NCBI RefSeq assembly: GCF_026341815.1
Contig: NZ_JAPENX010000001.1
Span: 62,001 to 126,000 of the forward strand
From: Streptomyces sp. NBC_00572
Lineage (GTDB): Bacteria; Actinomycetota; Actinomycetes; Streptomycetales; Streptomycetaceae
DNA length: 64,000 nt
Reading direction: 5' to 3'
Shown one piece after another: positions 43,630 through 50,854 of the stretch. The position numbers were made by a program, and so were the translations under genes. The notes under the pieces were generated by a model. That model made no database searches. It was given only the letters and a program-made list of their open reading frames with translations, and had not been told where the DNA came from. Within the stretch, counting starts at the first letter, position 1. Every line of letters starts with the position of its first letter.

Positions 43630-44053
43630 CCGTGATCACCTCCCGGAAGCTGTCGTAGTGGTCGTCGGTCCAGTAGATCTCGCCGTTCCGCCCCGTGACG
43701 ATCCGGCGTGCCCCGCGGTCGCGTTCTCCGGGGGTCTTCACGGTGTACTCGCGGTAGTAGCCGCGGCCCTCGCGGGGCAGGATCCGCTCGAAGTTCGAGA
43801 AGACAGCACCGTCCCTGGCGTACGGGAAAGGGCCGCCGCGCGCGATGAGGTCGAGTGTCCTGCGCGCCTCGGGCGGCAGGTCGGCGGCCCGCACGGTGGG
43901 CAGTCCCGAGGTTCCGGTGGGCGCGGCGGCCTCGGCGGTGCCGGTGGTGCGAGCGGGGGCTGCGGGAGCGGCCCCGCCGCTCGCCGAGGAGCACCCGGCC
44001 AGGAAGACGCACAGGACGAGCGCGAGGAGCACGCGCAGGGGCCGGAGCAACAT
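43619..44053 (-). CDS. Secreted/lipoprotein guanyl-specific ribonuclease (RNase Sa/barnase type)
   Basis: A 144-residue exported RNase of the N1/T1 microbial family. A lipoprotein signal is present (LRVLLALVLCVFLAGC, lipid Cys near residue 21), then an Ala/Thr/Pro linker to about 50. The catalytic domain resembles RNase Sa: DGAVFSNFERILPREGRGYY, the catalytic Glu in YREYTVKTPGERDRGARRIV with the catalytic Arg, and the catalytic His in YWTDDHYDSF near residue 134. The Cys pair of RNase Sa is missing. It cleaves RNA after G. Membrane anchoring would be unusual for this family. Confidence 0.85.
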   Translation of the reverse strand: MLLRPLRVLLALVLCVFLAGCSSASGGAAPAAPARTTGTAEAAAPTGTSGLPTVRAADLPPEARRTLDLIARGGPFPYARDGAVFSNFERILPREGRGYYREYTVKTPGERDRGARRIVTGRNGEIYWTDDHYDSFREVITDED

Positions 44054-44077
44054 GTCCCGAACATACCGTTACGGGAT

Positions 44078-44205
44078 GGCTCCGGCCCCTGGATCGCCCG
44101 GGTCGACGGCGGTGTCTCTCAGCTGCCGTCGGGGTCCGTCCGGCTCCGGCCCCTGGATCGCCCGGGTCGGCGGCGGTGTCTCTCAGCTGCCGTCGGGGTC
44201 CGTCC
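44078..44205. repeat. 64-bp tandem duplication at the 3' end of the SorC-type gene
   Basis: 44078-44141 and 44142-44205 are two copies of a 64-bp unit starting GGCTCCGGCCCCTGGATCGC, differing at one position by my reading. The second copy contains the last codons and stop of the regulator gene at 44183; the first lies beyond it, between the two genes. 64 is not a multiple of three. Confidence 0.85.
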
Positions 44206-45232
44206 GGTCGAGCGCCGGGTGCGTGCCCGGGCTGGACTCGGTGAGCAGGTAGTCCGCCGCCGCGCGGTCGGTGACGAGGCTGGTGACGAGCCCGGAGCGG
44301 AGCACCGCACCGATCGCCGCCGCCTTGCGCTGGCCGCCCGCGATGGCCACGACCTCGGGGATCCGGCGCAGCCGGTCCGCCTCGACGGTGATGCAGCGCT
44401 CGCCCAGGTCGCGGCCGACCCGGCGCCCCTCGGCGTCGAAGAGGTGCGCGGACATCTCGGCGGCGACGCCGAGCGAGGCGTAGTGGGCGCGCTCCTCGTC
44501 CGAGAGCATGTCGTGGACGGTGGAGATGCCCGGCTCCCAGGAGCCGATGGAGACGCAGGCGACGGTCACCTTGTCGAAGTACTCGAAGGCCCGCGCGATA
44601 CCGGTCTGGCTGCGCAGCGCGGCCGCCGTCGCCGGGTCGGGCAGCAGCATGGGCGCGTAGATCGGGTGCGCCTCGCCGCCGGAGACCTGGGCGGCGCGGC
44701 GTACCGCCTCGACGGAGCCGCGCTCGGCGGTCCCGGCGTCGTACACCCCGGTGAGCTGGACGACCGTGCACGGGGGCAGCCGGTCGAGGGCCGCCGCCAT
44801 GTGGATGGTGGAGCGGCCCCAGGCCAGGCCCAGGACGTCCCCTTCGGTGACCAGCTCGCCGAGCAGGTCGGCCGCCACCTCGCCGAGGTTCTCGGGGTCG
44901 GGCGACTCGTCCTCGCCCTCCGCCGGGGACTCGACGACGACGGCGTGGCGGAGCCCGTAGCGGGCGCGGAGCGCGTCGGAGCGCTCGGCGTCCAGCTCGG
45001 CCGGTACGCGGATCTCGATCCGTACGAGATCGCGCTCCAGGGCGGTCTCCAGGACCCGGGCCACCTTGAAGCGGCTCACGCCGAACTCCTCGGCGATCTG
45101 GATCTTGGACTTGCCCTCGAGGTAGAAGCGGCGGGCCATGGCCGCCGCCTGCACCAGCTCCGCGGGGCCCATCCGCAGGGCTGATCGTCCCGCCGACATA
45201 CCCGCCACCGCGATCTCCTCACTGCTGTTCAC
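44183..45232 (-). CDS. SorC/DeoR-type sugar-binding transcriptional regulator
   Basis: A 349-residue regulator. An N-terminal HTH (YLEGKSKIQIAEEFGVSRFK, about 30-49) precedes a SorC-type sugar-phosphate-binding domain (DVLGLAWGRSTIHMAAALDR; TVVQLTGVYDAG; GISTVHDMLSDEERAHY; VVAIAGGQRKAAAIGAVLRS). It probably senses a phosphorylated sugar and may control the pentose-phosphate gene rpe upstream. The start is taken as GTG at 45232 (then NSSEEIAVAG) from the family N-terminus; no clear ribosome site is present because a 14-bp tandem repeat covers this point, and ATG at 45259 is the alternative. Confidence 0.85.
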   Translation of the reverse strand: MNSSEEIAVAGMSAGRSALRMGPAELVQAAAMARRFYLEGKSKIQIAEEFGVSRFKVARVLETALERDLVRIEIRVPAELDAERSDALRARYGLRHAVVVESPAEGEDESPDPENLGEVAADLLGELVTEGDVLGLAWGRSTIHMAAALDRLPPCTVVQLTGVYDAGTAERGSVEAVRRAAQVSGGEAHPIYAPMLLPDPATAAALRSQTGIARAFEYFDKVTVACVSIGSWEPGISTVHDMLSDEERAHYASLGVAAEMSAHLFDAEGRRVGRDLGERCITVEADRLRRIPEVVAIAGGQRKAAAIGAVLRSGLVTSLVTDRAAADYLLTESSPGTHPALDRTDPDGS

Positions 45233-45290
45233 GTACCGCTGTTCACGTACGACGTTCATGTACCGCTGTTCGCGTACCGCTGTCGTTCAC
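45221..45290. repeat. Five-copy 14-bp tandem repeat across a translation start
   Basis: On the minus strand five units follow each other: GTGAACGACAGCGGTAC, GCGAACAGCGGTAC, ATGAACGTCGTAC, GTGAACAGCGGTAC and GTGAACAGCAGT (45290 to 45221). Consensus RTGAACAGCGGTAC. Four units begin with GTG or ATG. The last two copies contain the putative start of the SorC-type regulator, in place of a normal ribosome site. Confidence 0.85.
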
Positions 45291-45380
45291 ACTCTGGACT
45301 CGCCGTCCATCCTGTCAGATCCGGCGAGCCTTGATCAGTCCTGTCGGCGGCCCGACGGACCGCGTTCATCAGCCGGAGGC

Positions 45381-46064
45381 TCAGTGGCCACATGCCCACG
45401 GGGCGGTGGCCGTCACGGCGTCGGCGCGGGCTCGCAGCGAGGCGACGGCGGCGGCCGGGTCGGCCGCGCCGTAGACCGCGGAACCCGCCACGAAGACATC
45501 GGCGCCGGCCTCGGCACACCGCTCGATCGTGGACTCGGCGACCCCGCCGTCGACCTGGAGCCACAGCTCCAGGCCGTGCTTGGAGATCAGCTCACGCGTG
45601 CGGCGGATCTTCGGCAGCATGATGTCGAGGAAGGCCTGCCCGCCGAAGCCGGGCTCGACGGTCATGATCAGCAGCATGTCGAGCTCGGGGAGGAGATCCT
45701 CGTACGGCTCGATCGGCGTGGCCGGCTTGAGCGCCATCGAGGCGCGCGCGCCCTTGGCCCGGATCTCCCGCGCGAGCCGCACGGGCGCGGCGGCCGCCTC
45801 GACGTGGAAGGTCACCGACCCGGCGCCCGCCTCGACGTACTGGGGCGCCCAGCGGTCGGGGTCCTCGATCATCAGGTGGCAGTCGAGGGGCGTGTCGGTC
45901 GCGCGGGCGAGCGACTCCACGATCGGCACACCCAGGGTCAGGTTGGGCACGAAGTGGTTGTCCATCACGTCGACGTGCAGCCAGTCGGCACCGTCGACGG
46001 CCTTGGCCTCATCGGCGAGCCGGGCGAAGTCCGCGGACAGGATGCTGGGGTTGATCTGCGCCAT
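45381..46064 (-). CDS. rpe: Ribulose-phosphate 3-epimerase
   Basis: A 227-residue TIM-barrel enzyme interconverting ribulose 5-phosphate and xylulose 5-phosphate in the pentose phosphate pathway. Motifs: [12 protein letters not shown] near 8, [15 protein letters not shown] near 29 (metal His and Asp), [12 protein letters not shown] near 63, [12 protein letters not shown] near 140 and [10 protein letters not shown] near 173. The start at 46064 has GGGAGG upstream. Length is typical. Its downstream neighbour on the same strand is the SorC-type regulator, about 150 bp away. Confidence 0.93.
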   Translation of the reverse strand: MAQINPSILSADFARLADEAKAVDGADWLHVDVMDNHFVPNLTLGVPIVESLARATDTPLDCHLMIEDPDRWAPQYVEAGAGSVTFHVEAAAAPVRLAREIRAKGARASMALKPATPIEPYEDLLPELDMLLIMTVEPGFGGQAFLDIMLPKIRRTRELISKHGLELWLQVDGGVAESTIERCAEAGADVFVAGSAVYGAADPAAAVASLRARADAVTATAPWACGH

Positions 46065-46492
46065 GAGGCAAGCCTCCCACGTTCTTGGGTACTTCTTTGC
46101 CGCCGAGCGGTTTCGGTTGCGGTCCAGACCATTTTCGGTACGAAGCGACGAGGCCGAGGTCGGTGCAGACCGGGATATTGCGGTCAGGTGATCGAAGGGT
46201 CGGGCACGGTCGCCCCCGCGTCGGCCCTCCACTGCCGACCGTGACCACCCGGCGACGGCTTCAGCCACGGCGCGCCCTCGTGGATCACCCGGCGCCCGGC
46301 CCGTCCCGCCGGAGCGCCGGACCGCCCGGATGGGGGCGTGCGCCCGCCCCGGCCTCGGCGATGCCGGCTCGGCGGCTTTGCGCCACCACACCGATCTCAC
46401 CTGACCGCTTCTCAACTTCCTTTCTCTGGAAGCGAATTGTAGGTTGCAGCGCGCGACGTGGCGTCGTGCGACCGAGGGGCGGGGAGACCGGC
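46065..46492. other. Intergenic promoter region of the toxin cassette
   Basis: 428 bp between the divergent rpe and WXG100 genes. It contains an inverted repeat CTTCC-N7-GGAAG at 46416-46432 and an AT-richer patch with TAGGTT near 46440, which may be the operator and -10 region for the rightward cassette. Open frames here have no ribosome site or family motif. Confidence 0.45.
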
Positions 46493-46912
46493 ATGACGGT
46501 GCACAACCCTGATCTACGCGTGCCCGAGGACGACGGGCTGACCAAACTCGCCGACGATCTCGACGCCATGCAGCGGCACCTGAACATCCAGGTGCAGCGG
46601 ATGGACGGGATCGTGGACCTGATCCAGGCGCGCTGGCGTGGTGCCACGGGGAACGCCTATCGCGTGCTGCACACGGAGGCCGCGCAGGACGCCGTACGCA
46701 TCCGGGAGCAGCTACGTCTCCTTGAGGAGGCCGTCCGGCTCAGCCGGGACGGGTTCACCGACCAGGAACTGGAAGTGCTGGAACGCATGCGGCGGGCACA
46801 GAGCCAGGTGGACGTGGCGAGAGAGGCGAACGCCCTCCAGTCCCCGTCCGCGCCGGGCACCGCGGAAACCGGGCCCGTGCCCGGGCCGCGCAGCCGTATC
46901 GACGACCTGTAG
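46493..46912 (+). CDS. WXG100/ESAT-6-like protein (first of a pair)
   Basis: A 139-residue helical protein. The core is a helix-turn-helix hairpin: [20 protein letters not shown] (about 17-36), turn motif [11 protein letters not shown] near 48-58 (the WxG turn), then [21 protein letters not shown] further charged coil and a disordered Pro/Ser tail follow. It starts with ATG after GGGGAG. Proteins like this escort larger toxins through type VII secretion. It begins the five- or six-gene rightward cassette, 17 bp before a second such gene. Confidence 0.8.
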   Translation: MTVHNPDLRVPEDDGLTKLADDLDAMQRHLNIQVQRMDGIVDLIQARWRGATGNAYRVLHTEAAQDAVRIREQLRLLEEAVRLSRDGFTDQELEVLERMRRAQSQVDVAREANALQSPSAPGTAETGPVPGPRSRIDDL

Positions 46913-46929
46913 GGGTAGGGGGAGCAGAC

Positions 46930-47232
46930 GTGGCGGGCGACGAGCACATAGCCGTGGACATCACCGCGTTACAGGCGCTGGCCGGAGAGCTGGAGGAGAT
47001 CCTCAGAAAGCTGAACGACGAGCTGAGCCTGCTGTACGAACGCACGGAACGGGTGGTGCTCGGTTGGCAGGGCGAGGCCCGCGAGGCCTTCGTGCTCACC
47101 CTGGACGGGTGGAGCGCCGAGATGGCCGACCTCAAGGCCAGTCAGGCCTGGCTGCACGCCTCGGTCACCACGGCCCACGCCAACTACTCGGCCGCCCACC
47201 AGGCGGTGCTGCGCGGCTGGGGTGCCGCCTGA
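46930..47232 (+). CDS. WXG100/ESAT-6-like protein (second of a pair)
   Basis: A 100-residue WXG100 protein: helix 1 ITALQALAGELEEILRKLND, turn GWQGEAREAF near 47-56 with the WxG motif, and helix 2 LTLDGWSAEMADLKASQAWL. Size is canonical. GTG start at 46930. Its stop overlaps the start of the 607-residue effector (TGATG), so the two are translationally coupled, and it probably forms a helical bundle with that effector or with the first WXG100 protein. Confidence 0.85.
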   Translation: MAGDEHIAVDITALQALAGELEEILRKLNDELSLLYERTERVVLGWQGEAREAFVLTLDGWSAEMADLKASQAWLHASVTTAHANYSAAHQAVLRGWGAA

Positions 47233-49055
47233 TGGGCATGCCACCGCCGCCGCCCGTCGGAGGAAGCGGGAACGGCCAGCCGAACGTGCCCGCGGTCCCG
47301 TCCCCCGCTCCGGGCAAGCTGTACGACCCCCAGGGCAAGGACATCTCCCAGGGCCAGCCGCCACCGGACCCGAACAAGCAGGTCCAGGACCTCAAACCCT
47401 CGGTGGACCCGGGAGGGTTCGCCGGCGGCTTCGATGTCGACCCGCCGCACGTCTGGTACACGTCGTACCTCATACGGAACCACCAGACCGGGTTCCACCA
47501 GGCCCCGCAGAGACTTCTCGGCACCCTGGACGGCCACCCACGCGTGTGCGGGGTCGGCTCGGGTCCGGAGGCGTTCGCGAAGGCCTACGAGGACGTCTCG
47601 GGCCGCTACCTGGACGTGTGGGCCGCCGCGGTGGCCGCCGTCGGCGGGGTCTCGGCCGGCCTGACCATCACGGCGAACAACTACGTCAAGGCCGAGTACG
47701 CCTCCAACCCCGCCCTGGGCACCCCGACCAGCCTGAAGCCCGTACCGGACGTCATCCGGACCCCGCCCTCGTACGGGAAGGCGGCGTATCTCGGCTGGCG
47801 GACCGGGGGCGGGGGCGGCAACTTCGCCGAGCGGATCATCAACAACGTCCTCGGGCAGATCGGCAACGCCGTCCAGGGGCTGATCCGCGAGGCGATGGAC
47901 AAGGCCCTCAATCACGGGAAGGTCGGCCAGATCACCCCGGGCGGCGATGATCTCGAACTGCCGAAGGTCAGGGACGCCTGGCGGAAGATCTCGGACGACG
48001 CCAAGGAGTCCGGCAAGAACCTGGACGACGCGATCGCCTACCTGCGGAACCCGGACGCGGCGGCGGTGGAATGGCAGTCGGCCATGCATCAGTTCACCGC
48101 GAGCCTGTGGGGGACCGCGTCCTGGGGCAAGGGTGGCAACAGCCCGGTCGCGCACGGCTACGACTGGAAGCACCCCCCGTCGGGGCAGCAGGGCCGGAGG
48201 CCCGTACTCCAGATCCTGATCGACATCGCATGGAAGATCGCCGACATCCTTCAGCTGTTCACCAAGGAGGTGGAGGACGTCCGCGACGTGATCGAGAAGG
48301 AGTACCTCCATGCGGCCAAGGAGTGCATGGAGCTGGACAGTGTCAAGGACTTCCTCAAGGACGTCGGCTCACTGCTGCTCGGCGGGCCTGCGGGACTCGC
48401 CAAGCAGTTCCTCGACAACCTGGACGAAGGCAAGCTCAACACGGGCGTGGACAAGTACAACAACAACACCCACCAGCTCGCCGATCAGCTGAACGCCCTC
48501 AGACCCGTACTGGACGAGGCCCGCAGGAGCGTCCCCAGCTACCAGGCCGAGGAAGCCCGCGCCCAGACCGTCGGCGCGCGCACCATCGAGGGCTACGAAA
48601 CCACGCACAACTGGACGGTCCCCGGGGACCTGAAGACGAACCACCGGTACCCCATCGACCTGGCGAACCAGGAGGACATGAAGGTCGGCAACCAGACCGC
48701 GCACGCCATCGACCGGCACGTGGGGCTGACCCCGGAGGAGCTGCAGCGGCGCATGCGAGACGCCAGCCCGACCCCTCCTCGCGCCTCCACCTTCTACGAT
48801 CTCGCCACCGCGCAGCACTACGTTCAGGCAGCCATCGACCGGGAAACGGCCCAGATCGCACAGAAGATCCTGAACGACGAGAACGGCAACCTCTTGTTCA
48901 CGGTCGACTTCTCTCCGGCCGTCACGGGTGTCACCGTGACCGGCCCCAACGCCCAGCCCGTACCCGTACACAATGTGAAGGTCCGTCTCCAGTTCACCGA
49001 TGACGGACGGCAGCCACCGTTCATCGTCGTCACCGCCTTCCCGGAAACGCCCTAG
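47232..49055 (+). CDS. Polymorphic toxin effector with C-terminal RNase A-like (CdiA-CT) domain
   Basis: A 607-residue protein with no signal peptide. Residues 1-50 are Pro/Gly-rich; 75-160 is a helical delivery-type region (GSGPEAFAKAYEDVSGRYLD; ITANNYVKAEY); 200-460 is mostly amphipathic helix (FAERIINNVLGQIGNAVQGL; VRDVIEKEYLHAAKECMEL). The C-terminal ~110 residues resemble the CdiA-CT RNase A-like toxin: TAHAIDRHVGLTPEELQRRM (catalytic-type His), ASTFYDLATAQHYVQAAID, and VKVRLQFTDDG ... FIVVTAFPETP. Two WXG100 genes precede it and probable immunity genes follow, so it is likely exported by type VII secretion and cleaves RNA in rival cells. Confidence 0.8.
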   Translation: MGMPPPPPVGGSGNGQPNVPAVPSPAPGKLYDPQGKDISQGQPPPDPNKQVQDLKPSVDPGGFAGGFDVDPPHVWYTSYLIRNHQTGFHQAPQRLLGTLDGHPRVCGVGSGPEAFAKAYEDVSGRYLDVWAAAVAAVGGVSAGLTITANNYVKAEYASNPALGTPTSLKPVPDVIRTPPSYGKAAYLGWRTGGGGGNFAERIINNVLGQIGNAVQGLIREAMDKALNHGKVGQITPGGDDLELPKVRDAWRKISDDAKESGKNLDDAIAYLRNPDAAAVEWQSAMHQFTASLWGTASWGKGGNSPVAHGYDWKHPPSGQQGRRPVLQILIDIAWKIADILQLFTKEVEDVRDVIEKEYLHAAKECMELDSVKDFLKDVGSLLLGGPAGLAKQFLDNLDEGKLNTGVDKYNNNTHQLADQLNALRPVLDEARRSVPSYQAEEARAQTVGARTIEGYETTHNWTVPGDLKTNHRYPIDLANQEDMKVGNQTAHAIDRHVGLTPEELQRRMRDASPTPPRASTFYDLATAQHYVQAAIDRETAQIAQKILNDENGNLLFTVDFSPAVTGVTVTGPNAQPVPVHNVKVRLQFTDDGRQPPFIVVTAFPETP

Positions 49056-49074
49056 CACCGTCAGGAACCCGCCC

Positions 49075-49824
49075 GTGCATCAGAACCACTTCCGCTACGC
49101 GGCCGCGCGCACCCTGCTCGCTCCGTTCCTCTCCCGCGCCACCCGGGGCGTGCCCGTCGACCCGGCGCCGCGGGAGGCCGCGCTCCAGGCTCCGTTGCGG
49201 GTCCTGTGGGACCGGTCCGAGCGCGGTGGCCCGACGGTGTACGAAGCCGCCGCGGAGGTACGGGCCCTGGCGGACGCACTCGCCGAGGGCGCGGCGACGA
49301 CGTCAAGGATCCCCGACGACCTGCGGGAGCTGGCCGCCCGGTCCGGTGCCGGCGGGGAGCCGGCGGTGTTCCTGGACATCGCCGCGTACGTCGACGCGTG
49401 GCAGGTCGGCATGAACCCGAAACTCGCCGCCGCCGTCCCGACCGCCTGGGAGCTGGCCCAGCGGTTCCCGCTGCTGCACGGCATGCTCGACGCGTACTTC
49501 GGCCAGGACGGCATCGCCATGGAGGAGGAGGAGCTGTCCGACGTCGAACGGATCGGCCTCTACGTCGCGTACTGGCACGGGCGCGGAACCTGCCCGTGGC
49601 GGCTGCCCCCCGTCGTCGCCGAGTGCGCCGAAGCCCTCGCCCTGTTCCAGGACGACGACACCCTGCGCCGCTTCTTCGCCGGCGACCTCGGCCTCGGTTC
49701 CGCCTCCCACGGCTCCTGGTCCGCCTGGCTGACCCTGATCGCCGACACCCTCACCACCCACCTGCGCCGGGAGCACGGGCCCCTCACCTGGACCGGCGGC
49801 CGAGAGGAGCAGTCCCCTTGCTGA
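49075..49824 (+). CDS. Probable immunity protein for the RNase effector
   Basis: A 249-residue soluble, mostly helical, acidic protein with no recognised domain. Acidic patches (MEEEELSDVERIG; FQDDDTLRRFFAGDL) could bind a basic RNase. GTG start at 49075, 19 bp after the toxin stop, with AGGA upstream. Placement directly behind the toxin gene is the main reason for calling it immunity. Its stop overlaps the next gene's TTG start by 7 bp. It could instead be an accessory factor of the secretion cassette. Confidence 0.55.
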   Translation: MHQNHFRYAAARTLLAPFLSRATRGVPVDPAPREAALQAPLRVLWDRSERGGPTVYEAAAEVRALADALAEGAATTSRIPDDLRELAARSGAGGEPAVFLDIAAYVDAWQVGMNPKLAAAVPTAWELAQRFPLLHGMLDAYFGQDGIAMEEEELSDVERIGLYVAYWHGRGTCPWRLPPVVAECAEALALFQDDDTLRRFFAGDLGLGSASHGSWSAWLTLIADTLTTHLRREHGPLTWTGGREEQSPC

Positions 49825-50117
49825 CACGTTCCGCCACCTACCCCGATCGGGAGACCGCCCAGTGGGCCACTCAGGCGGTGGTCTCGCAGAACGAACAAGC
49901 GGTGCACCGGTGGCTGACCCGGTCGGACCGGCAGCGGCTCACGATCGAGGCCTGCTGGCCGTCCCGGCCCGAGCCGGTCGGGCAGGTACTGCCCCAGGCG
50001 ACGATGCTGGCCGGCCACCCGCCGGTGGACGTGCGGGCCGCTCGGGTGGTGCTGAGGCGGGCCCCGGACACACCGCTCGGGTTCACCGTGCACGCCACCT
50101 TCCCGATCCTCCCGTGA
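49818..50117 (+). CDS. Orphan RNase A-like toxin fragment
   Basis: A 99-residue protein resembling the later two-thirds of a CdiA-CT RNase A-like domain: ATYPDRETAQWATQAVVSQN (compare ASTFYDLATAQHYVQ in the main effector), RLTIEACWPSRPEPVGQVL, VRAARVVLRRAPD and GFTVHATFPILP. It lacks any delivery region and the first part of the domain with the H...H motif. The TTG start at 49818 has AGGAG eight bases upstream and overlaps the preceding stop, so it is translated with its neighbours. It is either an inactive remnant, a donor cassette for toxin-tip exchange, or a protein with a new role such as competing for the immunity protein. Confidence 0.65.
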   Translation: MLTRSATYPDRETAQWATQAVVSQNEQAVHRWLTRSDRQRLTIEACWPSRPEPVGQVLPQATMLAGHPPVDVRAARVVLRRAPDTPLGFTVHATFPILP

Positions 50118-50133
50118 CAGGAGAACGCCTCCG

Positions 50134-50790
50134 ATGCCGCTGACTCCCCTCCAGCACGACCACCTGTACGGCGAGATGGACCAGGTGCTCCGCGCGTACG
50201 CCGGGCAGCCCGCGGACGACACCGAGGAGAAGCCCAGCGAGGCCCTGACGGCCTACCTGCGGCACACCTGGCACACCCGCCCCTGGGCGGTCGGGGTCGC
50301 CGAGAGCCAGCTGCGCGAGTACGCCCGCCATCCCCCGGGGCCGTTGCGGCTGCGCCTCGGTGAGGTCTACCCGCTGCCCGACCCGGGACTCGACGGGCCG
50401 CTGATCCAGGCGTGGCTGCTCACCGTCGCCGGGCATCTGCGCCGTTGTCTGGCGGAGGGCGACGTGCCGCCGCCGGGGGCGCCCCGGACCCGCTGGGAGT
50501 GGCAGGCCCGGTTCCCCGAGCTCGGGCAGCTGCTCGGCGGCTGGTTCTCGCAGGACTTCGGCGAGGAGTTCGAGGACCACGAAGAGGCCCTGCGGGACTA
50601 TCTGGAGGGCACGGACCGGTCGCTGGTGGCGCGGCTGTGCGGGGAGGTGCACGAGCTGCTGGCCCTGCGGCTGGACGAGGCGGAGTACGCGTACGGGCTG
50701 GCGCTGCTGGGTCTTGAGGTGGACCCGCCCGTCCCGTACACGCACGGGGCATGGCTGGGGACGATCGCCGAGGACGTCCTCAGGGGCTGA
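50134..50790 (+). CDS. CdiI-type immunity protein
   Basis: A 218-residue acidic protein whose central part, LGQLLGGWFSQDFGEEFEDH and EEALRDYLEGT near residues 128-155, resembles the contact-dependent growth inhibition immunity (CdiI) family that neutralises CdiA-CT RNases. ATG at 50134, 16 bp after the orphan fragment's stop, with AGGAG upstream. It may be the partner of the orphan fragment's ancestral toxin and could also guard against the 607-residue effector. A bidirectional terminator follows at 50820. Confidence 0.75.
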   Translation: MPLTPLQHDHLYGEMDQVLRAYAGQPADDTEEKPSEALTAYLRHTWHTRPWAVGVAESQLREYARHPPGPLRLRLGEVYPLPDPGLDGPLIQAWLLTVAGHLRRCLAEGDVPPPGAPRTRWEWQARFPELGQLLGGWFSQDFGEEFEDHEEALRDYLEGTDRSLVARLCGEVHELLALRLDEAEYAYGLALLGLEVDPPVPYTHGAWLGTIAEDVLRG

Positions 50791-50819
50791 CCGGCTGACC
50801 GGCTGACCAGCGGCCGGAG

Positions 50820-50842
50820 CGCCCCCGGTCGGTCCGGGGGCG
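50820..50842. terminator. Bidirectional hairpin terminator
   Basis: CGCCCCCGG (50820-50828) pairs with CCGGGGGCG (50834-50842). It closes both the rightward toxin cassette and the leftward rsmB gene. Three copies of GGCTGACC in a row lie just before it, at the end of the immunity gene. Confidence 0.75.
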
Positions 50843-50854
50843 AAGGCGGAACGC

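Noticed and set aside
46085..46912. 275-residue frame as the full first gene of the toxin cassette
   Set aside because: The upstream 136 codons are Arg/Pro-rich without a ribosome site; the ATG at 46493 follows GGGGAG and starts the recognisable WXG100 helix region.
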